Made by a program: the position numbers and the translations under genes
NCBI GenBank assembly: GCA_003219115.1
Contig: QHPN01000222.1
Coordinates: 1 to 11,891, forward strand
Direction: 5' to 3'
DNA from: Verrucomicrobiota bacterium
Lineage (GTDB): Bacteria > Verrucomicrobiota > Verrucomicrobiia > Chthoniobacterales > UBA10450
DNA: 11,891 nucleotides
Notes under the pieces: generated by a model
What the model was told of the DNA's origin: nothing
Databases searched by the model: none
What the model saw: only the letters and a program-made list of their open reading frames with translations
Shown: one piece after another, positions 1 through 6,980 of the stretch
How the letters are laid out: each line of letters opens with the position of its first letter
How positions within the stretch are numbered: position 1 is the stretch's first letter

Positions 1-53
1 AATGGGACGACTGCCGACAGAATTTTCGCGTGTGCCTCCTTTTCGCTGATCAC
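1..53 (-). CDS. Possible 5' end of a leftward gene, MoeA-like (partial)
   Basis: Reading leftward from a GTG at 53-51 gives 17 open codons, MISEKEAHAKILSAVVP, running off the window edge. The pattern 'MIS-x-x-EA-x-x-x-IL-x-x-V-x-P' resembles the first residues of molybdopterin molybdotransferase (MoeA), which acts in molybdenum cofactor assembly. Only these residues are visible, no strong Shine-Dalgarno is present, and an in-frame TTG five codons upstream is an alternative start. The family call is weak; a chance open frame is quite possible. Confidence 0.27.
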   Translation of the reverse strand, partial: MISEKEAHAKILSAVVP

Positions 54-66
54 GAGGAGACCATTC

Positions 67-94
67 AATCAGCAATCAACAATCAGCAATTAGC
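67..94. repeat. Degenerate 7-bp tandem repeat, four units
   Basis: Four consecutive heptamers, AATCAGC, AATCAAC, AATCAGC and AATTAGC, lie upstream of the tRNA. The reverse complement of the unit, GCTGATT, recurs at 114-120. It is short repetitive intergenic DNA with no evident coding role. Confidence 0.6.
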
Positions 95-104
95 ATTTAC
101 CATA

Positions 105-132
105 TTGGCAATCGCTGATTACTCGTCATATT
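105..132 (+). promoter_or_regulatory. Likely sigma-70 promoter for tRNA-Ser
   Basis: TTGGCA at 105-110 matches the -35 consensus at 5 of 6 positions. A 16-bp spacer leads to CATATT at 127-132, which matches the -10 consensus at 4 of 6. The expected start site near 139 would give a leader of about ten bases before the tRNA at 150. The assignment rests on spacing and position only. Confidence 0.4.
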
Positions 133-149
133 CTCGCGCGACCGATTTT

Positions 150-237
150 GGTGAGGTGGCTGAGTGGTCGAAAGCAGCGCTTTGCTAAAGCGCCGTACCC
201 CAAAAGGGTACCGAGGGTTCGAATCCCTCCCTCACCG
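150..237 (+). tRNA. tRNA-Ser(GCU)
   Basis: A complete class II tRNA can be folded by hand. The acceptor stem pairs GGTGAGG (150-156) with CCTCACC (230-236), with discriminator G237. The anticodon stem pairs 177-181 with 189-193 around the loop TTGCTAA, giving anticodon GCT (184-186), which reads AGC/AGU serine codons. The long variable arm pairs GTACCC (195-200) with GGGTAC (206-211), as expected for serine. The T arm pairs GAGGG (213-217) with CCCTC (225-229) around TTCGAAT. CCA is not encoded; CGG follows. Its 3' 29 bases are duplicated at 7276-7304, marking it as the insertion site of the island. Because the gene is intact, insertion would not have cost the cell this tRNA. Confidence 0.97.
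209..237 (+). repeat. Left attachment repeat (tRNA 3' end)
   Basis: These 29 bases begin TACCGAGGGTTCGAATCC and end at the discriminator base. They cover the end of the variable arm, the whole T arm and the 3' acceptor strand. They are identical to 7276-7304, and the sequences diverge on both sides (G208 versus C7275; C238 versus T7305). The strand exchange should lie somewhere within this identity. Confidence 0.85.
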
Positions 238-681
238 CGGCTTTCGTAAGTGGCCTGCTCGAAGCACTTATATGTGAGCTATCGCCCGCGTGCTCGCACC
301 GTTCAGAATCATTATCAGAATAGAAACGCCAAAAACGCCGCTATTGACCCGATTTTTTCGCCGGCGAAACCGGGTTTGAAATTGCCGGCCCCGGTAGGCG
401 ACATCGAACCCCCTCCCCCCGGGGGGCCGTCGTCAGCGGGAAACTTCCGTCCATTCGTGATCTCCGTAAGAGATTTTGAACGAACGGACGAAAGGCGCGA
501 AGCGTCCGTCCGAGGAAAACTCGCGTAGGAAAGAGAGATTCCCTACCTCTTTCAGCCGTTCAGCCTTACTTCAAGGTCGGCAGTTTATTAACCGCACGAC
601 GCTTGGCGTCATCTTCGATGTGCGTATAAAGCCGCGACAAGCGACCGGATTAGACGGAATAATTCCGCAAACACTAGGCGG
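238..681. other. Non-coding left end of the island with several hairpins
   Basis: No convincing gene is seen; two open frames here have unlikely composition and no homology I recognise. The stretch is rich in palindromes: TTTCGCCGGCGAAA at 356-369, CCCCCCGGGGGG at 415-426, an 11-bp arm pair 448-458/480-490 with one mismatch, and a competing 7-bp stem 484-490/503-509. It also carries the left 21-bp terminal repeat at 302-322. It could be an integrase-binding attachment arm or an RNA leader; neither is shown. Confidence 0.5.
302..322 (+). repeat. Left copy of the 21-bp island-end repeat
   Basis: TTCAGAATCATTATCAGAAT followed by A matches 7172-7192 at 20 of 21 positions in the same orientation. 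Each copy contains the heptamer TCAGAAT twice, 12 bp apart (303-309 and 315-321). It lies 65 bp inside the left attachment repeat. By analogy with phage-type att sites these could be arm-type integrase-binding sites. The repetition is seen; the function is inferred. Confidence 0.65.
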
Positions 682-1146
682 ATGGAGATGGGATCAGTGC
701 AGATGCCCGTTGTTGGTACTGCGTTACCGTTCGTCAACGTATTGGTTTTGGCACTTACGCTTGTATTTCAGCGCAGCCAGCCCGGGCTGACGAGGGCCTT
801 GACGGCACGAAATAAGGCCCTCGTCCGAGATTTTTATACGACCCTGCTGGTCGGACGCGACGTCGACGCGGCGCCGCGGTTTTTGCGGACGGACTATATT
901 CAGCACAATCCTCAAGTACCGACCGGGCTAAAGGGTTTCATGGACACGTTCCGCGAGCGTTTCGCTCAAAAACTCCCGGCCGACTACAAGCGCGAATTGT
1001 TAAATGTCATCGGCGACAACGACATGGTTGTCGTTTACGTGCGCCAGACATGGACCGGCCGTGACGGCCAGCACCACCAAGCCCTCGGGTTCGACATGTT
1101 CCGCGTGCAGGACGGTATGATAGCCGAGCATTGGGACGCCGATTGA
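682..1146 (+). CDS. SnoaL-like (NTF2-fold) protein with hydrophobic N-terminus
   Basis: This 154-residue protein has a hydrophobic segment at about residues 10-32 (PFVNVLVLALTLVF), probably a signal peptide or anchor, then a SnoaL-like domain from about residue 43. Family features include NKALVRDFY, DYIQHNPQVPTG and the terminal EHWD. SnoaL-like folds are small alpha+beta cones that include polyketide cyclases and many proteins of unknown substrate, so no reaction can be named. The ATG at 682 follows AGGCGG; an ATG at 688 is the alternative. It stops right after EHWDAD, whereas relatives usually run on through a WDxIQ-P segment. Removing one base near 1141 would read WDAIEAP before a stop, hinting at a frameshifted tail. 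It is the first cargo gene of the island. Confidence 0.7.
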   Translation: MEMGSVQMPVVGTALPFVNVLVLALTLVFQRSQPGLTRALTARNKALVRDFYTTLLVGRDVDAAPRFLRTDYIQHNPQVPTGLKGFMDTFRERFAQKLPADYKRELLNVIGDNDMVVVYVRQTWTGRDGQHHQALGFDMFRVQDGMIAEHWDAD

Positions 1147-1165
1147 AGCACCCTAGACCATCGAC

Positions 1166-1252
1166 GATTCTGCCCACATTTACGAAGTCCGCCCGCGCAA
1201 AGATCATCGCGGCGTCGATCTAATTTCCGATGCGCTGCCATTTAGTCGGCTG
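1166..1252 (+). pseudogene. Remnant of a small conserved hypothetical gene
   Basis: A frame with no nearby start reads HIYEVRPRKDHRGVDLISD then ALPFSRL at 1175-1252. The RPRKDHRGVDLISDALPF core looks to me like a small uncharacterised protein seen in Verrucomicrobiota and related soil bacteria, in which it continues with a tryptophan-rich segment. Here the similarity fades after ALPF and no start codon or ribosome site is evident, so this is an internal fragment. The function of the intact family is unknown to me. The recognition is from memory and unverified. Confidence 0.4.
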
Positions 1253-1689
1253 TGCTCACATGGCTTCGCTCGGTGATTGGCGCAAATGAAAGCCGACACG
1301 AAAAGCTCATTAAGTTTCTAGTCGGGCTAGCGTGGACAGGTGTCATTGTCTGGTTCACTGCCACAAGCTACCCACATAACCCGCATATCCACGAACTTGG
1401 TTTTGTGATTCTGTTTACGAGCGGCGCATTCGGTTGGATGCCGCTTGCGCGATCAGTGTATCCGCAAGCCCCGGAACTCTGGTCGCTTGCCTTGTCCCTG
1501 GGTGTGGCGCTCGCCTGCGCAGCCGTTGTCATCATGGTCAGCGAGCAGGGTTTTCCCGCAAGTGGTGCGCTACTCTCTGCTTGGAATACAACCAACATTT
1601 CCGCCCCTTTACTGACCTGCGAGGTGCCTTCAAAATTCTTAGAAATCCCTTCGACGAGCCTCGCTTCGAGTAGAACTACCAAGTTATAG
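1252..1689 (+). CDS. Small membrane protein of unknown function
   Basis: This 145-residue frame starts with GTG at 1252; a TAG at 1243-1245 closes the frame upstream. Three hydrophobic segments are visible at about residues 20-42 (LIKFLVGLAWTGVIVWF), 48-66 (ELGFVILFTSGAFGWM) and 75-97 (LWSLALSLGVALACAAVVIM), so it should be an inner-membrane protein. The last 40 or so residues are polar and serine/threonine-rich, unlike the rest, and may come from a frameshift or a changed stop. Its 3' end overlaps the convergent beta-propeller gene by 14 bp. There is no clear ribosome site. I recognise no family; it may be a degraded gene. Confidence 0.45.
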   Translation: MLTWLRSVIGANESRHEKLIKFLVGLAWTGVIVWFTATSYPHNPHIHELGFVILFTSGAFGWMPLARSVYPQAPELWSLALSLGVALACAAVVIMVSEQGFPASGALLSAWNTTNISAPLLTCEVPSKFLEIPSTSLASSRTTKL

Positions 1690-3283
1690 GCTGGGTGAAG
1701 ATTTGCATGCTCGCTCCATCGCGGGTATCGCTCCACGCGGCATGGACTACACCATCGGGTCCGGACACTAGCTGAGTATAGTCGCCAAAGAAACCGCAGC
1801 CCGGAAAGCCGATGCAGGGATTAAAAGCCGTGTCGCTGACAGCCACCTGCTTCGGGAATGTTTTGCCGCCGTCGGTGGATTTACCGACGAAATACTGCAC
1901 TTTGGTGTTGAACGGGTCGTTACGGTTATCATACCAGCCTACGTAGACGCCACCCGGCTTCGCAGTTGCCCAGGCGAAGAAGTGATCTTTGCTGTCATTA
2001 AAGGGATCATTGTTGACACGGTTAATGGACGATGCGCCGGTGAGTGTATTGACGACCGCAAGGTAAACGCTGGGAGTACTCTCGGCCCGACCGCCAGTAA
2101 TCTGATTCGCCGAGAAGGCGCAATAGGCCGTATCACCATGGATTCCGCATCCCGGGGCTACTGCGCCGAAGTCTCGGAAGCCCCACTGGACGTTGTTCAG
2201 TCCGTTGTAGGTGAAAGTCGCCACAGGTTTTCCGCTAACCACCCAGTTGCCACCTTTTAGCGTTGATTCCCACATCGTGATAAAGTTGGGATCGGAGAAA
2301 TCGTCAAAGAAAATGTGTGGCGTGCCATGGCTATCGATGACCATGTCAGAGAACTGCTCCTGTGTGTGCGAGCCACTCACCAACTTCGGGGCCGAGAAGG
2401 GCAATCCTGCGCCACGGGCATGCGATTCGAGGATCGCTGAGGAGAACGGAGGAACAGTTGCATCTCCGTCCCCGCAACGCCTATCATTGCAAAAAAATGT
2501 GTAATAAACATAGATCGTGCCTTGGTTCGGGCTGCCGGGCACGTTATCGATGGTGATCAGCGGCTTATCGAGCTGGGCGGGACAGTTAGAGCTTGAGCAG
2601 CTGAAAAAGCAAGGCTGATCATCGATAACAGTCGGGAGCAGGGAAGTGTAGGTGCCATTAGCAAAGCCTTCGGCTGTCTCGATCTCAGTGTCCAGATTGG
2701 CATAATCGGCTGCGAAAATCACGTTGCCCGTAATAGTGGACAGAAAGCTGTGGCCTACCGTGTCAAATGCCACGCCCGGATCACTCTGGAAGGTGAGAGG
2801 AATAAAACCGGTGAAGGGGTCAGCTCCTCCCACCATGGAGTCGTCGGTCCAGGTTGCGCCACCCGTCGTTGAGACGTGATAGAACATGTGATCCCAGTTC
2901 TCGCGAAAATCATTCGACATCACCACATAGTTGCTCCCGCTCCTGGGATCGACCGCGCCGGCAATTTCGGCTTTCGGCCACGGATTGCGGTCTTGGTTTA
3001 CTTTAACATTTGTCCCTCCGAGGACGGGCGCGTTGAGCAGGAGCTTCAACGCTTCCGCGTTGCGCTGGAGCTTCAGCGCTTCCTCCTTAGGAATGAAGGC
3101 ACTATCACGGTCAAACGGCGCCTGATGGTGCGCTTGCATGTATTTTACGAAAGATTCAAGGTTCCTGGGTCGTGGTACTTGAGCACTGACGGGCTGACTC
3201 CAAAGTATGATAGCAGGCAGCGCAATGACGGCTGCAAACATTGTCTTAAGGTTGTTTTTCCTAATTTTTAATTTTCCTTTCAT
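1676..3283 (-). CDS. Secreted BNR/Asp-box beta-propeller (sialidase-like) protein
   Basis: The chosen ATG at 3283 gives 535 residues. It follows AAGGA about ten bases upstream and starts a clean signal peptide: basic MKGKLKIRKNNLK, a hydrophobic core, and PVSA-Q, with likely cleavage after residue 34. An upstream in-frame ATG at 3355 would add 24 charged residues before the signal and is less likely. Asp-box-like motifs STTGGATW (about residue 138) and STDGGKTF (about 468) point to a six-bladed propeller of the sialidase/BNR superfamily. The chain is rich in G, D, N and aromatic residues, with cysteine clusters (CFFSCSSSNC, CGFPGC-like) that may form disulfides after export. I see no full sialidase catalytic set, so a sugar-hydrolase role is not supported; binding or an unknown extracellular role is equally possible. 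The gene is convergent with the small membrane protein. Confidence 0.82.
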   Translation of the reverse strand: MKGKLKIRKNNLKTMFAAVIALPAIILWSQPVSAQVPRPRNLESFVKYMQAHHQAPFDRDSAFIPKEEALKLQRNAEALKLLLNAPVLGGTNVKVNQDRNPWPKAEIAGAVDPRSGSNYVVMSNDFRENWDHMFYHVSTTGGATWTDDSMVGGADPFTGFIPLTFQSDPGVAFDTVGHSFLSTITGNVIFAADYANLDTEIETAEGFANGTYTSLLPTVIDDQPCFFSCSSSNCPAQLDKPLITIDNVPGSPNQGTIYVYYTFFCNDRRCGDGDATVPPFSSAILESHARGAGLPFSAPKLVSGSHTQEQFSDMVIDSHGTPHIFFDDFSDPNFITMWESTLKGGNWVVSGKPVATFTYNGLNNVQWGFRDFGAVAPGCGIHGDTAYCAFSANQITGGRAESTPSVYLAVVNTLTGASSINRVNNDPFNDSKDHFFAWATAKPGGVYVGWYDNRNDPFNTKVQYFVGKSTDGGKTFPKQVAVSDTAFNPCIGFPGCGFFGDYTQLVSGPDGVVHAAWSDTRDGASMQIFTQPITW

Positions 3284-3445
3284 AGTTTGTCGTTCCTTTT
3301 TCTCTCGGTGGGTCGGGCCCTGCGATTGCGGATCTGAAAGCGGAGAAGAAAACACCGAGAGAGGACTCTCTTACCGTACCCCGGATTGAGATCTATCTTA
3401 TGGATGTAGAGTAGTGCCCCCATGCCCACGAAGCGCAATAGGACT

Positions 3446-3760
3446 TTAGTCGTACATCCCACCACAGGCGCGAAACACGCCTTTCCTCGAAATCCATGCT
3501 TCGACCGCTAGTTGCGATTCGAGTTCAACAAAAGCGGTCAGCAATTCATCTGCACGCACAACGAACCGCTTTCCATCGCTGCGCTGTGCGTCAGCAATCC
3601 AGATCGTGCCCCCGTTGGAATCAATCGCTGAGACATAACCCAAACTCCGACCCGCTTTGCTGAGGTTGTCGGCGATGACTGTTCGCAGTAGACGAGCTTG
3701 TTCTCGCTCGCGTTCTTTATTTGAAATCCGCAATCCGAAGTCGAAAATCGGAAATCGCAT
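3446..3760 (-). CDS. Small hypothetical protein
   Basis: This 104-residue frame lies between the receptor gene and the propeller gene, on the same strand as both. Its central part, GGTIWIADAQRSDGKRFVV then RADELLTAFVELES, looks like a real conserved protein segment: a short beta-rich stretch followed by an amphipathic helix. The first 20 residues (MRFPIFDFGLRISNKE) come from AT-rich, repeat-like DNA (CCGCAATCCGAAGTCG near 3730), so the true start may lie further in. No ribosome site is clear. The tail RACGGMYD ends at TAA 3446-3448. Function is unknown. A spurious frame cannot be excluded. Confidence 0.45.
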   Translation of the reverse strand: MRFPIFDFGLRISNKEREREQARLLRTVIADNLSKAGRSLGYVSAIDSNGGTIWIADAQRSDGKRFVVRADELLTAFVELESQLAVEAWISRKGVFRACGGMYD

Positions 3761-4058
3761 CGTCCCCGTAGGTCAACGGAAAGAACAAGGGTTTCCTAAG
3801 ACGAAACTGGCGTTTCATCAGACTTCGTCAGTAGTCGTCTCAACTACGCAAACTAGCTTTTGCTGGTAGCTTGCACTGGAAGCTTTGTCATCTCACGTCA
3901 TCAGGAGTATGCCCATTTTCATGCAGCCGGGTGACACAACGGGTGACACAAACCCACCACTGTTTTTGTTAGCACCCAGCCCATCACAGCGCACGCGAGC
4001 GGCCGTGCAAAACAAATTGTCGCTTTAGCTCAGCGAAGATTATGACGGCACCGTCGCC
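3761..4058. other. Non-coding stretch with a 12-bp tandem repeat and small hairpins
   Basis: No supportable gene is present. The stretch contains a hairpin GAAAC-tggc-GTTTC at 3803-3816 and a perfect 12-bp tandem duplication at 3928-3951. It follows the 3' end of the receptor gene. No T-tract terminator is obvious on the minus strand. Confidence 0.5.
3928..3951. repeat. Perfect 12-bp tandem duplication
   Basis: CGGGTGACACAA occurs twice, head to tail, with no spacer. Such a pair suits a dimeric DNA-binding protein or a recombinase arm site, but chance duplication is also possible. It lies about 110 bp beyond the stop codon of the receptor gene. Confidence 0.6.
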
Positions 4059-6434
4059 TTATTTGTCTCCGGTCTTCCGAGCGCCCGACTCGGCGAGTTT
4101 CTGAAAGCGCGGATCATTGCGGAGCGGATCGAACATTGGATCGAGGCGGAGCAGCGCAGGAGTAAGCGGCACGTTGGCCGTAGGCACTGCGCCCTCGTAC
4201 GGGATCAAGAGTAGTTTCTGTAAAGCGGCGATGGCGCGGTCGGGTTCCCCCGTTCCCGCCGCTACCCGGGCCAGAATGTCGATCGAAGCGGGACCCTCCA
4301 TCGCGTCTTTCTCGATCGGGTTGGCGGCGATGGCGCGTTCAGCCAAAGCCAACGCGGCGGTTTTGTCACCGAGGCCCATATTGGCCAGCGCGAGAAACCC
4401 AATGAGGTTATAATTATCCGGCTGTTCTTTGAGGAAAGATTCCAGTTCGCTGCGCGCCTGTCGCCAACTTTCCTGGGCGGCCGCATGGTCGCCGGCGACG
4501 TCCTGCGCCCAGCCTAACCAAAAGCGCTGTTCGCCATTGACATAACCCAACGCTGGATCAGGCTTGGCCAGTACTTCCTTTAGCCGAGGGATGGCAGGTT
4601 CAGGGCGGCGCTCCAGGATCGCTTGGTAAACGTTTCTCCAGTACACTGTGTACGGATGCAGCTGAGTGAGTAACGCAGCAGCCCGCGGCAAGTCGCCTTC
4701 GGCTTGTGCGATAAGTGCCTTTCCCTCGATGGTATCGAGGTCGTCCGGCGTAATATCGAGAACCTGATCATACTTTCGCAGCGCTTCGGGGAACCGGCGA
4801 AGACACTTATAGGAACCCGCGTGCTCAACGAGTAGGGAAACGTTGCGCGGATCGAGCCGCTCGGCTTCGTTAAAGTATGACTCGCTCCGGTCCCACTGGC
4901 CGCGCCTGCGGGCGACCTTGGCCAGCGATTCAGGAATCCGGCTGCTGTTCGGCAGGAACTGACGCGCTTGCTCAAAGTAACGCAAGGCGGTGTCGTAATC
5001 CTTCAGACAAGAGTAGTAGTAATAGCCCTTGGCGAATACAGCTTCGCCGAGATTGGGCTGAAGAGTGAGCGCGGTTTCGGCGGCCTGCCGTGCCTCTTCA
5101 CGGAGAGCGACCGTTGGTTGAAGATTCGTTGTGACGTAGCCGCGCGCTTCCACAAATGACAGCAGCGCCCAAGCAAGGGCGAACTTCGGATCCAAACGCA
5201 CCGCTTCCCTGAGATATTTCTGTGCGCCAAGGGCGTTGATGGATGAGTTTGCCGCTTTTAGACTATAAGCCAGGCCACGCAGGTAGGCATCGTAAGCCTC
5301 AGGATTGTCCGTCGGTTTGGCGGCAACGATTTGCTCCTCCCGACCGGTGAGCTTCGCCCGCAATTGATCGGCGATGGCTTTGGCCACTTCACTTTCCACC
5401 GAGAAAATGTCCGTTAGTTTGCGATCGAAGGTATCGGCCCAAAGATGGGAATGACTGGCCGCTTTGATTAGCTGCACGTTCACGCGCACGCTGTCGCCGC
5501 TTTTCTGCACGCTTCCTTCCAGGATGTGGGCGACTCCCAGTTGCCGCGCGATCTCAGGCAGGTTTTCGGGCGCGCTTTTGTAATGCTGCGTCGATGTGCG
5601 CGAGATCACCTTCAGGTCAGCGATCTTCGATAAGCGCGTCAGAATCTCGTCCTGGATGCCTTCGGCAAAGTAGGCATCGTCAGAATCGCGATTTCGGTTT
5701 TCGAAGGGCATTACGGCGATGCTTTTTTCCGGCACAGCCACAGTCGATCGCACGCGATAACGAGAAAATATTGCGATGCCAGCGACGATTACTGCGAGCG
5801 CGAGCAATCCTGCCGTCGTCACCGCCCAGCGCATTCGCGCGCTGTGCTTCTTCATGGCTTGGAACTTTTTTGGCAGTTGCGGATTGCCGACTTCGTCCGT
5901 GTAAAGGCTTACGATCGTGACGCGCACTCCATGTTTCACTTCGCACGCGCCAAGGTCGTGCAGGAGGGGTCGCCACTGTTCGTATTCTTCCAGATCCTCG
6001 GCGACGTGCTTGGAAAGGAGGATGTGCCGCGCGTCTCCGCAGCTCATCACCCGCTGCGCAATGTTGAGGCCAGCACCGGCGAGATCTGCATGACCGTTCA
6101 CATCGATCACCCCGCTCACCGGACCGCTGTGCACGCCCATCCGAAGTTGCAGGCGTGGATGTTCTTTAAGGGCGCGACTAATTTCGACTGCGCATTGCGC
6201 TGGCGCTTCCTGACTGGTGTAGAAGACCAGTGCCATGCCGTCGCCGGTTGGAATTTTTATCAACCGACCCGCAGCTTCGGCTTTCTGGTATTGATCCGAA
6301 CCGCGGACGATTGTCGTTAGCTCATCAGCTACTGCCCGCTGCTCGTTAATCGAAAGCTTCGAGTAACCAACAATGTCGATGAACAAGACATGCGCGACCT
6401 CAAGCTGAATTTCTTTCTTAACTTCGGCGGCCAT
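4059..6434 (-). CDS. Membrane adenylate cyclase / TolB-like / TPR receptor protein
   Basis: This 791-residue protein (ATG at 6434; a GTG two codons upstream at 6440 is possible) has four parts. Residues 12-175 form a class III nucleotide cyclase domain with metal-binding Asp20 (FIDIVGYS) and Asp65 (PTGDGMA), Lys60 and Asp117 at the adenine-selecting positions, and Asn124/Arg128 (LNIAQR) for transition-state contact. All key residues are present, so conversion of ATP to cAMP is plausible. One transmembrane helix follows at about 203-223. A TolB/FlgO-like domain comes next (about 235-360; SIAVMPFENRN, YFAEGIQDEILTRLSKI). TPR repeats fill about 365-770. The cyclase should be cytoplasmic and the TPR part periplasmic, so the protein may sense an outside ligand or partner. 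A fragment of a similar gene lies just upstream at 6474-6545. No strong ribosome site precedes the start. Confidence 0.9.
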   Translation of the reverse strand: MAAEVKKEIQLEVAHVLFIDIVGYSKLSINEQRAVADELTTIVRGSDQYQKAEAAGRLIKIPTGDGMALVFYTSQEAPAQCAVEISRALKEHPRLQLRMGVHSGPVSGVIDVNGHADLAGAGLNIAQRVMSCGDARHILLSKHVAEDLEEYEQWRPLLHDLGACEVKHGVRVTIVSLYTDEVGNPQLPKKFQAMKKHSARMRWAVTTAGLLALAVIVAGIAIFSRYRVRSTVAVPEKSIAVMPFENRNRDSDDAYFAEGIQDEILTRLSKIADLKVISRTSTQHYKSAPENLPEIARQLGVAHILEGSVQKSGDSVRVNVQLIKAASHSHLWADTFDRKLTDIFSVESEVAKAIADQLRAKLTGREEQIVAAKPTDNPEAYDAYLRGLAYSLKAANSSINALGAQKYLREAVRLDPKFALAWALLSFVEARGYVTTNLQPTVALREEARQAAETALTLQPNLGEAVFAKGYYYYSCLKDYDTALRYFEQARQFLPNSSRIPESLAKVARRRGQWDRSESYFNEAERLDPRNVSLLVEHAGSYKCLRRFPEALRKYDQVLDITPDDLDTIEGKALIAQAEGDLPRAAALLTQLHPYTVYWRNVYQAILERRPEPAIPRLKEVLAKPDPALGYVNGEQRFWLGWAQDVAGDHAAAQESWRQARSELESFLKEQPDNYNLIGFLALANMGLGDKTAALALAERAIAANPIEKDAMEGPASIDILARVAAGTGEPDRAIAALQKLLLIPYEGAVPTANVPLTPALLRLDPMFDPLRNDPRFQKLAESGARKTGDK

Positions 6435-6473
6435 GCCCACTCAGCTTAGGCGCTTGGCACAAGCGCCTCTACA

Positions 6474-6545
6474 TCATTCTTTCGGCGCGGCCGACTCGCA
6501 GAGTTTTTGAAAGAGCTGATCGAACATGGGATCGAGCCGGAGCGC
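6474..6545 (-). pseudogene. C-terminal remnant of a second cyclase-TPR receptor gene
   Basis: Read leftward, 6545 to 6474 encodes ALRLDPMFDQLFQKLCESAA then PKE and TGA. The intact neighbour ends LLRLDPMFDPLRNDPRFQKL then AESGARKTGDK, so the fragment is the same C-terminus with about six residues missing. The DNA is also alike (for example GATCGAACAT in both). A TAG lies immediately upstream at 6548-6546, so nothing more of the frame survives. It implies that a paralogue once stood in tandem upstream and was almost wholly deleted. Confidence 0.7.
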
Positions 6546-6830
6546 CTATTGCATCGACATGCATTCGCGCGACACCCCCTCAAGGCCGGACTGCCTGTCG
6601 AGCACCTCGTCCTCGTCGCCACATGGCCCAAGTCCGGCAGCCATCTTCGACGACCAGGAAAGGCGCTCGCGTGGGCGGAAGTCGTGACCCGCCTTCGAGG
6701 ATGCACGTCCCAGCAAACCAGTGCGCCGGTCGGCTTTTGGAATCGAGGCGCCGCGGCGAGGTTTCAGCGCGAGCGGCATAGAGTTTGTCTTATTCATCAT
6801 TAGTCCCATGCTTCAACAGGAGGTTCACAG
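6546..6830. other. Non-coding or decayed stretch before the NmrA-type remnant
   Basis: Several overlapping open frames exist on both strands, but none shows a start with a ribosome site or a sequence I can place. Composition is GC-rich and repeat-like up to about 6760 and then becomes AT-richer. The only clear signal is a strong Shine-Dalgarno, AGGAGGT at 6818-6824, serving the next gene. Confidence 0.4.
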
Positions 6831-6980
6831 ATGAAGATTTTTGCTGCAGGGGGAACGGGAGCGATCGGTTGTCCGCTGATCGCGGAATTGCTCGCTAAAG
6901 GGCACGCTCTCGTTGCTCTGACCCGTTCTCCAGAAAAAGCTCAGGCTTTGGTTGAACAAGGCATAGAACCCGCAATCGCC
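6831..6980 (+). pseudogene. N-terminal remnant of an NmrA-type NAD(P)-binding epimerase/reductase
   Basis: The first 50 residues read like an intact atypical short-chain dehydrogenase: MKIFAAGGTGAIG carries the GxxGxxG dinucleotide motif of the Rossmann fold, followed by PLIAELLAKGHALVALTRSP and VEQGIEPAIA. Family members run to about 300 residues. Here the similarity ends at residue 50 and the frame continues with serine-rich nonsense to a stop at 7080-7082. The start is strongly supported by AGGAGGT six bases upstream, so the 5' end is undamaged. The break coincides with the end of the integrase fragment coming from the other strand, which points to one deletion joining the two. Confidence 0.75.

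Noticed and set aside
250..790. Two plus-strand open frames (250-528 and 476-790)
   Set aside because: They have poor starts, low-complexity proline/arginine-rich content driven by palindromic DNA, and no recognisable family; the second overlaps the SnoaL-like gene in another frame.
3356..3375. Inverted repeat AGAGAG-GA-CTCTCT upstream of the propeller gene
   Set aside because: Short, with a two-base loop too tight for a stable hairpin; as an operator it has no further support.
5844..6320. Long plus-strand frame opposite the cyclase domain
   Set aside because: It is the antisense shadow of a gene with clear catalytic motifs on the minus strand.
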